A DNA stretch of 64,000 bases from Deltaproteobacteria bacterium (GTDB lineage: Bacteria > Myxococcota_A > UBA9160 > UBA4427): contig JAJDAN010000060.1 of NCBI GenBank assembly GCA_029261855.1, positions 1 through 64,000 on the forward strand, in the 5' to 3' direction. The translations under genes and the position numbers were made by a program. Every line of letters starts with the position of its first letter. Position 1 is the first letter of the stretch. This document shows, one piece after another, positions 25,231 through 32,752 of the stretch. The notes below the pieces were generated by a model. That model did not search any database. It was given only the letters and a program-made list of their open reading frames with translations, and was not told where the DNA came from.

Positions 25231-25722
25231 GTGGCCGAAGACATCCCCCGCGTAGCGGTGCTGATGGGCAGCAAGAACGACTGGGAGCTGATGAAGCCGG
25301 CGGTGGACGCGCTCGAGAAGCTCGGCGTCAGCTGTGACGTGCGCGTGATCTCGGCACACCGTACGCCCGAGCGCCACGCCGCTTTCGTCGGAGGCGCCGG
25401 TGAGGCGGGCATCGAGATCTTCATCTGCGGGGCGGGTTTTGCGGCGCATCTGGCGGGAGTCACCGCGGCGCTCACGCCGCTGCCCGTGCTGGGCGTGCCC
25501 CTCGACAGTTCTGCGCTGAACGGCATCGACGCATTGCTCGCAACGGTCCAGATGCCCGGCGGCATCCCCGTCGCCACGTTCGGCATCGGCAAGGCCGGTG
25601 CGAAGAACGCCGGGCTCTTCGCCGGGGCGATCCTGGCCGGACGCGATCCCGAGGTTCGGAAGAAGCTCGACGAGCTTCGTGCGACGCAGACGGCCGCGGT
25701 CCCCGAAACGCCCTTCGACTGA
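25231..25722 (+). CDS. purE: N5-carboxyaminoimidazole ribonucleotide mutase
   Basis: Class I PurE of purine synthesis, converting N5-CAIR to CAIR. The 163-residue protein shows VLMGSKNDWELMKPAVDALEKLGV, VISAHRTPERHAAFV (active-site His), IFICGAGFAAHLAGVTAALT and GVPLDSSALNGIDALLATVQMPGG. Note GAGFAAHL where most PurE have GAAHL. GTG at 25231 with GGGAGAG upstream. The partner purK is not in the window. The next gene starts 3 bases after the stop. Confidence 0.94.
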   Translation: MAEDIPRVAVLMGSKNDWELMKPAVDALEKLGVSCDVRVISAHRTPERHAAFVGGAGEAGIEIFICGAGFAAHLAGVTAALTPLPVLGVPLDSSALNGIDALLATVQMPGGIPVATFGIGKAGAKNAGLFAGAILAGRDPEVRKKLDELRATQTAAVPETPFD

Positions 25723-25725
25723 ATC

Positions 25726-26613
25726 TTGGTCCGGTCCTTCTCGCGCTTTGCTTCGTCCGGTTGGGTCGCGGCGTCGTTGGCGCTGGGGCTTGCCGCCTGG
25801 GGTTGCAAGCCGTCTCCCGCGCCAGGCGACGCGCCGCCCTCTCCGGTGATGGCGCGCGTGGCCGGCGAAGAGGTCACCCGCGCCGAGCTCGAGTCGCTCG
25901 CCCAGCAGCTGTCGGTGCGGCGCCCCGGGCGTGCCGCGCCGGATCTCGACGACGCCCTGGAGGCCTGGATCCAGGCAAGGCTGCTGCGCGAGGAAGTGCG
26001 CGCGCGCAAGCTCGACGAAACGCCGACGTATCAGAAGCGCTTGACGGCAGTCCGCGCCCGCGCCTGGAAGGGCGAGCAGGAACTGGCCCGCGCCGCGATC
26101 GTCGACGCACTCGAGGCCGAGCTCGAGATCACCGAAGCAGAGCTGCGGGCCCACTACGAGGAGAACGGGCAGCGCTTCCTCACCACTCGCCTGCACCTGC
26201 GCCAGATCACGGTTCCGGATCGGGAGACGATCCTGCGCATCCGCCAGCAGATCGCGGACGGCAAGGCGTTCGACGACCTGGCGCGCCAGGCGAACATGGA
26301 CCCGGCACTGCGGCAGAAGGGCGGTGACCTCGGCTGGCTCGAGCAACGCAAGCTGCCGACGTCGGTGATCGGTCCCGCGCACCGGTTGGTTTCGGAAGGC
26401 GAGATCACCGAACCGTTTCGCGACCGCGAGGGGCGCTGGAGCCTGGTGCAGCTGATCGCGCGCGAGAAGGCGGCGCGGCGCAGCTTCGAATCGGTGCGCG
26501 ATCAGCTCGATCGGGAGCTGCGTGTGATCCGCAGTCGCGAAGCGCTGACGGAGCTACTCGACGAGCGTCGTTCCGCGCTGGCAATCGAGCGAAGGGATCC
26601 GCCCGGATCCTGA
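25726..26613 (+). CDS. Parvulin-type peptidyl-prolyl isomerase lipoprotein
   Basis: A 295-residue envelope foldase. The N-terminus ends in the lipobox LAAWGC (Cys27). Residues ~45-150 are a SurA-N-like helical region (EDVTRAELESLAQQLSV...DALEAWIQARLLREEV type). Residues ~155-245 are a PpiC/parvulin domain (HLRQITVPDRETILRIRQQIADGKAFDDLAR, GGDLGWLEQRKLPTSV, EGEITEPFRDREGRWSLVQL). TTG start 3 bases after purE, possibly coupled although unrelated in function. It likely assists folding of outer-membrane or secreted proteins. Confidence 0.85.
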   Translation: MVRSFSRFASSGWVAASLALGLAAWGCKPSPAPGDAPPSPVMARVAGEEVTRAELESLAQQLSVRRPGRAAPDLDDALEAWIQARLLREEVRARKLDETPTYQKRLTAVRARAWKGEQELARAAIVDALEAELEITEAELRAHYEENGQRFLTTRLHLRQITVPDRETILRIRQQIADGKAFDDLARQANMDPALRQKGGDLGWLEQRKLPTSVIGPAHRLVSEGEITEPFRDREGRWSLVQLIAREKAARRSFESVRDQLDRELRVIRSREALTELLDERRSALAIERRDPPGS

Positions 26614-26778
26614 TCGCGTTCGGAGCTCGGCGTGCCCGGATCTGCTTCGAACTCGCCGTACTCGGGCCTGTTTCGAACCCGATGTACCCGGGCCTAGCAG
26701 GCTGACCCAAGACGGAGTCTTGGGATTTTAGCTTGCGCCGCAAGCCGGAACCCCGCGGCAAAGCCGCGGGCCGGCCAG
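26614..26778. terminator. Convergent intergenic region with three hairpins and degenerate repeats
   Basis: The first half holds two to three degenerate ~27-base tandem units (CTTCGAACTCGCCGTACTCGG / TTTCGAACCCGATGTACC). Then come CCCAAGAC-GGA-GTCTTGGG followed by ATTTTA (26706-26730), a convincing plus-strand terminator; GCTTGC-GCC-GCAAGC (26731-26745); and CCCGCGGC-AAA-GCCGCGGG (26752-26770), which faces the minus-strand gene. CTAGCAGGCTG (26694-26704) is the same core as the ends of the inverted-repeat element at 38200-38367. Confidence 0.65.
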
Positions 26779-27609
26779 CTAGCCGCGGCTCTTCGCGAGC
26801 GCGGCCTTCAGGTCGTCCCACACGTTGCGGCGGTTCTCGGCCGTGTACTGTCGCAGCACGTAGGCGGGGTGCAGGGTCGGCATCAGGGGAATGCCGCGGT
26901 ACTCGTGCCAGGTGCCGCGCACCCGCGTGATCGCCACGTCGCGGCCGAGCAGCAGGCTGGTCGCCGGCTTGCCGAGGGCGACGATCACCTTGGGTCGCAC
27001 CGCGGCGATCTGGCCGTCCAGGAAGGGACTGCAGGCCGACACCTCCGGCGGCAGCGGCGTGCGGTTCTTGGGTGGACGGCACTTGACGATGTTGCAGATG
27101 TAGACGGAGCTGCGGGGGATCTCGAGTCCCTTCTCGATCATCTGGGTGAGGAGTTCGCCTGCGCGCCCCACGAAGGGCAGCCCCTGCCGATCTTCCTGTT
27201 CGCCGGGCCCCTCTCCCACGAACATCAGGTCGGCCTCCGGGTTGCCGTCACCGAACACGATGGAGTTGCGCCCCTCGCAGAGACCACAGCGCCGACAGTC
27301 TCCGAGCTCGGCGCGCACCTCATCGAGGGTTGGGCGCTCTCCCCAGGTCGGCGCCTCGACGCCGGGCTCGGGCGAGGAGCCGGGCTGGGGCGAAGGGGTA
27401 GGCTGGAGCAAAGGGGCGGGCTGCGGCTCCGGGCGAGGCTTCGAGACGGGTTGCGCGAGAGCAGGGGCCGGGCCTTCCGGAAGCGCCAGGGGCTCAGCGG
27501 GCTCCCACTCGTCGACGCCCTCCTCGGCCAGCTCGGCGAGGGTCTCCCGGGCGTCGGCGAGAATCGACGCCGCTTCCGGTGCGATGTCCTCGCCTAGCGT
27601 CCGGACCAC
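26779..27609 (-). CDS. Uracil-DNA glycosylase, type 4-like (iron-sulfur)
   Basis: A 276-residue DNA repair enzyme. Residues ~1-40 are helical and acidic, ~45-90 a proline-rich linker (repeats of PQP, SPQPGSSPEPG), and ~95-270 the glycosylase. Seen: iron-sulfur cysteines in CRRCGLCEGRN and SACSPFL, motif A GEGPGEQEDRQGLPFVGRAGE, KCRPPKNRTP, VALGKPAT, and motif B PTLHPAYVLR. The Pro-rich N-terminal extension is longer than in typical type 4 enzymes. GTG start inside the 3' end of the upstream gene (16-base overlap), giving coupling with the enoyl-CoA hydratase. Confidence 0.9.
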   Translation of the reverse strand: MVRTLGEDIAPEAASILADARETLAELAEEGVDEWEPAEPLALPEGPAPALAQPVSKPRPEPQPAPLLQPTPSPQPGSSPEPGVEAPTWGERPTLDEVRAELGDCRRCGLCEGRNSIVFGDGNPEADLMFVGEGPGEQEDRQGLPFVGRAGELLTQMIEKGLEIPRSSVYICNIVKCRPPKNRTPLPPEVSACSPFLDGQIAAVRPKVIVALGKPATSLLLGRDVAITRVRGTWHEYRGIPLMPTLHPAYVLRQYTAENRRNVWDDLKAALAKSRG

Positions 27610-28397
27610 TTGGGATCTCGCTTCTCGAAGAAGGCGCGGATGCCCTCGGCGGCGTCTTCGGTGCGGGAGGTGAGCGTGATCATCTCACGCATGCTCTTCA
27701 TGGCGGCAGCGTAGTCCAGCTCGCACATCCCGTAGACCGCCTCCTTGCCCAAACGCAGCGCGGCGGGGGAGAGGGCTGCGAGGGTCGCACACAGGGCCTC
27801 GATCTCGGCGTCGAGCTGCGCGTCGGGGACCACCCGGGTGACCATGTCCAGGTCGCGCGCCTCACCGGCGGAGATGCGCCGGCCGGTGAGGACGAGATCG
27901 AGCAGCGCCTTGCGGCTGCCGATCGCCCGGTAGATCGGGACCGAGACGACCAGCGGGAGCAAGCCGAGGGCGATCTCGGGCAATCCGAAGACCGCGCTCT
28001 CGCTGGCGATCGTGAAGTCCGCCGCGACGGCAAGTCCGCAGCCGCCCGCCAGGGCGAAGCCCGACACGCGAGCGACCACCGGCTGGGGGGCGGCGTGCAT
28101 CGCTTCGATGACGAGGCGCACCCCGTCGAAGTGGGCGCGACTCTCGTCGATGGTCTCGTGTCCGAGCATTTCCTTCAGGTCGGCGCCGGCGCAGAACGCT
28201 CGGTCGCCGGCCCCACGCAGGACGATCACCCGCACGCCCGAGTCCGCAGCGGCGGCCTCGAAGGCTGCCTGAAGCTCGACGCAGGTCGCGCGGTCGAGGG
28301 CGTTCCGCTTGTCCTCGCGGTCGATCACGATCACCCGGGTGGGGCCGCGATCCTCGCTCGTGACGTTGCCGGTGCCCCGGGCAGCTGAGGCCGACAT
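27594..28397 (-). CDS. Enoyl-CoA hydratase/isomerase family protein
   Basis: A 267-residue crotonase-fold enzyme. The CoA/oxyanion-hole segments are RDKRNAL-type (REDKRNALDRAT near residue 30), AFCAGADLKEM near 70 and GFALAGGCGLAVAADFTIASESAVFGLPEIALGLLP near 115-150 (the crotonase signature, with Glu in the LPEIALG position). The ATG at 28397 lies 4 bases after the cytochrome gene stop. It acts on acyl-CoA substrates; hydratase, isomerase or other activity cannot be separated by motif alone. Confidence 0.88.
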   Translation of the reverse strand: MSASAARGTGNVTSEDRGPTRVIVIDREDKRNALDRATCVELQAAFEAAAADSGVRVIVLRGAGDRAFCAGADLKEMLGHETIDESRAHFDGVRLVIEAMHAAPQPVVARVSGFALAGGCGLAVAADFTIASESAVFGLPEIALGLLPLVVSVPIYRAIGSRKALLDLVLTGRRISAGEARDLDMVTRVVPDAQLDAEIEALCATLAALSPAALRLGKEAVYGMCELDYAAAMKSMREMITLTSRTEDAAEGIRAFFEKRDPKWSGR

Positions 28398-28401
28398 GGC
28401 G

Positions 28402-30339
28402 TCACTCTCCGGAGATCGGCTTGCCCGTTCCGGCTTCGATCGTGCCGTGGCGCTGCCGCTCGATCTTGTCCAGCACCTCGAAGGCGAAGCCGGGATCATT
28501 GTCGTCGTCGTGGCAGCCGCCACAGATCTGCAGGATCACGCACGAGTCGCACTTGTCGCCCAGGCTGATGATCGTGCCGATCCGCTTGGCGTCGGGTGCG
28601 ATGTGAGCTTCTCCCGGGCCGTGGCAGGATTCGCAGCCGACGCGGGCGAGGTCTGGATGGGCCTTTGCGTCGGATGCTGCGCTCTTGGGGAAGCCGCCGG
28701 GCAGGCCGAAGGCGGTCGTGTGGCACTGCAGGCAGCTCGCATCCCCGGCCTTGCTGCGGGTCTCGAGGGACTGCAGCGAGTGGGCGTGGGGACTCTTCTC
28801 GAAGGTGGCGAACTCCGCGGGGTGACAGCTCTTGCACGCGTCCGACCCGACGTAGGCGATGTCCGTGGGCAGCAGGTTCCCCGGGCGGCTGCCGCCGAGC
28901 GCCTCGCGCTGGGCCGGCGTCATGCCGGCGATCCCGATGTGCGAGACGTTCTTGCGGAAGCTGTCGTAGTCGAAGCCCAGCGAGTGCGTGGGATTGTGGC
29001 AGGTCTTGCAGACCGGCTCGTAGTCGCCGTTCTTTACGAAGCCCTTCGAGAGATGCGGGCCTCCGCGGCCGTGACAGCTTTCGCAACCGACGTTCTCGAG
29101 ATGGACCGGTGCTTCGTCCATCGTGTAGCCGCCTGGCTGGTCGAAGCCGACGACGTGACAGCTGACGCATTCGGGATTGCGTTCGGCGCCGTGGGTCACC
29201 AGCGTGTCGTAGGCCGTGGCGTGCTTCGTGTAGTGCCAGCTGTCGAGCTCGAGCTGGTGGCACACGCCGCAGACGTCGTTGCCCGTGTAGCCCTTCGGGT
29301 TGAGGAGGAAGGGAACCTTCGTGCCGGCGATCTTCGCGATCGTCATGCGGGCCAGGGCCGGGTCACGCTTCTCCCGCCAACCCTGGACCCGGTGCACGAT
29401 GTGCCGATCGCCGTCGAGGAACAGGATGTCCGGTACGCCGCCGCGCAGCTGGTAGAGGTTCTGGAGCTTCTGGCCGGGGTCGAGCAGGACCTCGGGAACT
29501 TCGAGGCCTCGCTCTTCGAGCATGGCCCGCACCTCGCGCGGACGGTCGAGGATCGACACTGCGACGAGCAGGGGACGCTGCGCTTCCGGGATCTTCGCGA
29601 GCTCGGGCACCAGGAACTCGAGCGCGGAATGGCAGTGCGGGCAGGTGTGCAAGAAGAAGATCAGCACCACGGGCCGGCCCGCGTAGTCTTCGAGAGCGAA
29701 GGGCTCACCGCCGTCGAGGCGGACCGTCTCGAAGAGCGGCGCCAGTGGTCGCTCGCCGAACGCCAGCGCTGCGTCCTTGCGTGCGGGCATCCGCAGGGCT
29801 TCGCGCAGGCTGTCCTCGATGCGTTCCGCCTCGTCGCTCCGCTTCGGGTCGAAGGCAGAGCTGCCGTAGATCATGAAGCCTTCGGCGTCGGCCGCGACGA
29901 TCGTCACCTGGCTCTGCAACCCCAGTCGCCGGGTGATGCGTCCACTGGAGTCGTCGATCACCGGAAAGCTGAGGTGCTGCTTCTGCGCGAACTCCCGGGC
30001 GGCGGCGCGGCTCGACCCCACCGCGACACCGAGCACCGCGAAATTCTGGCTCGCCTGCAGCGTGGACAGGCTCTGGACCGCGCCCACCGCCGGAATGGCT
30101 GCCGGACTGTCGGGATTGAAGAAGATCAGGACGAGACGTCGCCCGATGTAGTCCGAGATGGCGATCCGCTGGTTGTCGAGGGTGACCCCGTCGAAGGCCG
30201 GCATCGGGCGCTCGTGCGCGGCGCGCGCCGCGGCCGGCGCTGCCCCGAACTGCGCTGGCAACGACAGCAAGGTGACGGCCAGCAGCGCGCCGAGGGGAGA
30301 AGACAGGGTCAGGGAGCGGGCGAGCCGGGATCGTTGCAC
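28402..30339 (-). CDS. Multihaem cytochrome c with two N-terminal thioredoxin-like domains
   Basis: A 645-residue exported protein. A signal peptide (LGALLAVTLLSLPAQFGAAPAAARA) is followed by two thioredoxin/AhpC-like domains: residues ~45-180 without a CxxC (PDSPAA in its place), and ~195-340 with HTCPHCHSALEFL near 230. Residues ~350-630 carry eight CxxCH haem sites: CGVCH, CVSCH, CESCH, CKTCH, CKSCH, CLQCH, CESCH, CGGCH. Spacing and GPGEAH-type segments resemble cytochrome c554-like proteins. GTG start at 30339. Likely a periplasmic electron-transfer or redox protein; substrate unknown. Confidence 0.85.
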   Translation of the reverse strand: MQRSRLARSLTLSSPLGALLAVTLLSLPAQFGAAPAAARAAHERPMPAFDGVTLDNQRIAISDYIGRRLVLIFFNPDSPAAIPAVGAVQSLSTLQASQNFAVLGVAVGSSRAAAREFAQKQHLSFPVIDDSSGRITRRLGLQSQVTIVAADAEGFMIYGSSAFDPKRSDEAERIEDSLREALRMPARKDAALAFGERPLAPLFETVRLDGGEPFALEDYAGRPVVLIFFLHTCPHCHSALEFLVPELAKIPEAQRPLLVAVSILDRPREVRAMLEERGLEVPEVLLDPGQKLQNLYQLRGGVPDILFLDGDRHIVHRVQGWREKRDPALARMTIAKIAGTKVPFLLNPKGYTGNDVCGVCHQLELDSWHYTKHATAYDTLVTHGAERNPECVSCHVVGFDQPGGYTMDEAPVHLENVGCESCHGRGGPHLSKGFVKNGDYEPVCKTCHNPTHSLGFDYDSFRKNVSHIGIAGMTPAQREALGGSRPGNLLPTDIAYVGSDACKSCHPAEFATFEKSPHAHSLQSLETRSKAGDASCLQCHTTAFGLPGGFPKSAASDAKAHPDLARVGCESCHGPGEAHIAPDAKRIGTIISLGDKCDSCVILQICGGCHDDDNDPGFAFEVLDKIERQRHGTIEAGTGKPISGE

Positions 30340-30396
30340 GCGCGCAGGATAACCGGACAGGGTGGGCGAGCAAGCGCAGCGACGCCCCGAACGGAA

Positions 30397-30460
30397 GGAG
30401 GCGCCGCCGCGATGTCGCGACGGCGCCTCCGTGACAGTGGCCCCGCTGGTCCGAGCGGGG
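30397..30460 (-). terminator. Terminator of the thiolase unit
   Basis: GGAGGCGCCG (30397-30406) pairs with CGGCGCCTCC (30421-30430), and the loop contains an inner CGCGA-TG-TCGCG stem; on the minus strand it is followed by TTCCGTTC. A second stem CCCCGCT/AGCGGGG lies at 30441-30460, immediately after the thiolase stop. Confidence 0.65.
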
Positions 30461-30461
30461 T

Positions 30462-31601
30462 TCAGACCTTCTCGAGAATGTGGATCCCGCAGGCGCTGCC
30501 CAGGCCGATGACATGGGTGAGACCGAACGTCGCGCCCTCCACCTGCCGCTTTCCGGCTTCTCCGCGCAGGTGTGTGGACACCTCGTAGATGTTGGCGATG
30601 CCCGTCGCGCCCAGGGGGTGGCCCTTCGACAGCAGGCCTCCGGACACATTCACCGGAATGCGACCGCCGTGGGCCGTCTCGCCTTCGTCGATCATGCGGC
30701 CCGCGTCCTCGGGTTTTCCCAGACCGAGGTTGCCGTAGTGGAGGATCTCGGCCGTCGCGAAGCAGTCGTGCAGCTCGACGAGATCGATGTCCTCGGGTCC
30801 GACACCGGCCATCTCGTAGGCCTTGGCCGCCGCCTGCTGGGTGCAGGTGTTGACGTCGGGCATCGTGAGATTGCGCTCCTGGTAGGGATCGCTGGTCAGG
30901 ATCGACGCGCGAACCTTCACCGCCCGCTTGCTGCCGATCTCCTTGAGCTTGCGCTCGCTGATCAGCACGGCCGCCGCCGAGCCGTCCACGTTCACCGAGC
31001 ACATCAGCTTGGTGTTCGGGTACGAGATCATCTCGGCGTTCATGACCGTGTCGAGGGGAGTCTCGATCTGGTACATGGCCTTCGGGTTCAGGGTCGAGTG
31101 GTGGTGGTTCTTCACGGACACCTTGGCGAACTGCTCGAAGCTGGTGCCGTACTTGCGGCTGTGCTCCATGCCGGCCTCGGCGAACACGCAGGGCATGGTG
31201 CCGGATCCGAGCAGTCCCTCGGTGGGGATGCCCTTCTTGGGGCCGCCGCCGCCCAACAGGCCCTTGCCCATCTGCTCGACACCCACGGCGAGCACGACGT
31301 CGTAGACGCCGGCCTTGATCGCCATCCAACCTTCACGGAATGCCGTGGCGCCCGTCGCGCACGCGTTCGCGCAGTTGACCACCGGGATCCCCGTCTGGCC
31401 GATCTCCGCGAGCACGCGCTGGCCGACCATCGCGCCGGCCTGCCCGAGGTTCCCGCAGTACAGGGCCTCCATGTCCTTGATGTTCAGGCCCGCGTCGTCG
31501 AGGGCCATCAGGGCCGCGGTTGCGCCCAGCTTCGGGACCGAGGTCTCCGGGAAGCGGCCGAACTTGATCATGTCCACGCCGAGGATATAGACGTCACTCA
31601 T
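30462..31601 (-). CDS. Thiolase-family protein (SCP2-type)
   Basis: A 379-residue non-decarboxylating thiolase homologue of the SCP2/lipid-transfer type. Seen: the catalytic-region NCANACATGATAFREGW near residue 75, NVDGSAAAVLISERKL near 205, HDCFATAEILHYGNLGL near 265, GGLLSKGHPLGATGIANIYE near 315 (catalytic His) and GLGSACGIHILE near the end (second Cys region). It lies 25 bases after the DUF35 gene; such thiolase-DUF35 pairs form a complex in acyl-CoA or steroid side-chain metabolism. Direction (condensing or cleaving) is undecided. Confidence 0.9.
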   Translation of the reverse strand: MSDVYILGVDMIKFGRFPETSVPKLGATAALMALDDAGLNIKDMEALYCGNLGQAGAMVGQRVLAEIGQTGIPVVNCANACATGATAFREGWMAIKAGVYDVVLAVGVEQMGKGLLGGGGPKKGIPTEGLLGSGTMPCVFAEAGMEHSRKYGTSFEQFAKVSVKNHHHSTLNPKAMYQIETPLDTVMNAEMISYPNTKLMCSVNVDGSAAAVLISERKLKEIGSKRAVKVRASILTSDPYQERNLTMPDVNTCTQQAAAKAYEMAGVGPEDIDLVELHDCFATAEILHYGNLGLGKPEDAGRMIDEGETAHGGRIPVNVSGGLLSKGHPLGATGIANIYEVSTHLRGEAGKRQVEGATFGLTHVIGLGSACGIHILEKV

Positions 31602-31626
31602 CTCGCATCTCCCTTCTACGTTGTGC

Positions 31627-32064
31627 TCAGCCGCGCGGCTGGAAGTAGTAGGTCAGGTACTCGTTGCCTTCGGCGTCCTTGCGGGGCGCCGTCTGATAGA
31701 CGACCTCGACGGGCATGCCCATCTTGATCTTCTCCGGGTCGGGCTCCACGTTGATGAGGTTGCCCTTCACGGTTCCGCCGCCCTCGAGGTCCACGACCGC
31801 CGACACGTAGGGCACTTCGATGCCCGGGAACGAACGGTGGACGATCGAGAAGACGTAGAGCTCGCCGTCGTTGGAAAGGCGGACGGGCTTCAGGTGGTCG
31901 CGGGACGCGCAGCTCGAGCAGTTGTCCCGCTCGCCGATGAACACGGCGCCGCAGTCCTGGCACTTGTGGCCTTCCAGATAGGGATCCCCGGTCTCGGGAA
32001 TCTTCAGGAAGGGCACGACCGGCAGCAGCGCAGACGCACTGTTGGATCCGGACGGTTCCGACAT
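31627..32064 (-). CDS. OB-fold DUF35 acyl-CoA-associated protein
   Basis: A 145-residue protein. A rubredoxin-like zinc ribbon HKCQDCGAVFIGERDNCSSC (residues ~33-52) is followed by an OB-fold with GELYVFSIVHRSFPGIEVPYVSAVVDLEGGGTVKGNL, the standard DUF35 layout. These proteins bridge partner acyl-CoA enzymes such as thiolases. ATG start with GGAG upstream. Directly upstream of the thiolase gene and therefore its likely partner. Confidence 0.9.
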   Translation of the reverse strand: MSEPSGSNSASALLPVVPFLKIPETGDPYLEGHKCQDCGAVFIGERDNCSSCASRDHLKPVRLSNDGELYVFSIVHRSFPGIEVPYVSAVVDLEGGGTVKGNLINVEPDPEKIKMGMPVEVVYQTAPRKDAEGNEYLTYYFQPRG

Positions 32065-32183
32065 CGAATCTCCTCCCGTGTCCTCTCGGGGGGTTCGGGA
32101 CCGGGAGGAACGCGGAAGCAGGATCGCAGCTTGCCTACAGCCGTGTCAACTGACGGGGCGCCTTCGCGCGGGCTGGCGAGGGT

Positions 32184-32693
32184 TCAGGAGCGCCGCTTCA
32201 GCTCGGCCAGCAGCTCCTTGAAATAGGAGTTCGCCGACTCGAAGGTCAGCGCCATCTGGAGATGGTTGACGGCGCCCGCGACGTCGCCGCGATCGAGCGC
32301 TGTCTGGGCCTTCTGGAAGAACTGCCGACCCTGGGGTGTCTTGCCCTGGCGCTCTTCGCTGTCCTTGCGCGCGTGACTCGCGCGCGCTTCGGCGAGCTGG
32401 ACGCGTCGGGTGCCGCCCTCGCTGCCACGCTGATCGTCGTAGGTCGCGCGCCGGCGCGGATCGCGCAGCACGCAGTAGGCTTCGGTGACGCGTTTCGAGA
32501 TCTGCGAGCAACTCTCGCGCAGCTCGCCGTCCAGGTGGCGGTTGGCGTCCGGGTGGAAGATCCGCGACGTCTGGAAATAGGCCTTCTTCACCTCGCTCTG
32601 CGTGGCATCCGCCTCGAGATGAAGAATCTGGTAGTAATCCAGCTCGTCGATGATTCGGACGAGGGCATGGATCTCCAGGGGGGGCAACGCCAA
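32184..32693 (-). CDS. DnaJ-domain protein
   Basis: A 169-residue J-domain protein. The J domain is at residues ~18-85 (YYQILHLEADATQSEVKKAYFQTSRIFHPDANRHL, with the essential HPD, then EAYCVLRDPRRRATYD). There is no Gly/Phe-rich or zinc-finger region, so it is not a full-length DnaJ; residues ~105-169 are a Lys/Arg-rich linker and a TPR-like helix pair (AQTALDRGDVAGAVNHLQMAL). TTG start at 32693; alternatives inside are possible. It lies 59 bases after the atypical Hsp70 gene, which it presumably serves as co-chaperone. Confidence 0.85.
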   Translation of the reverse strand: MALPPLEIHALVRIIDELDYYQILHLEADATQSEVKKAYFQTSRIFHPDANRHLDGELRESCSQISKRVTEAYCVLRDPRRRATYDDQRGSEGGTRRVQLAEARASHARKDSEERQGKTPQGRQFFQKAQTALDRGDVAGAVNHLQMALTFESANSYFKELLAELKRRS

Positions 32694-32752
32694 GGGTCCG
32701 GGCTCCAGTTGTTTCGTCGGTTCGGCAGATCTTCCCGCGAGAGCAGCGTGGG

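Noticed and set aside
24285-26009. Long minus-strand frame extending aroE upstream through purE and the PPIase gene
   Set aside because: Only the part from 25118 matches shikimate dehydrogenase; the extension is antisense to two clear genes.
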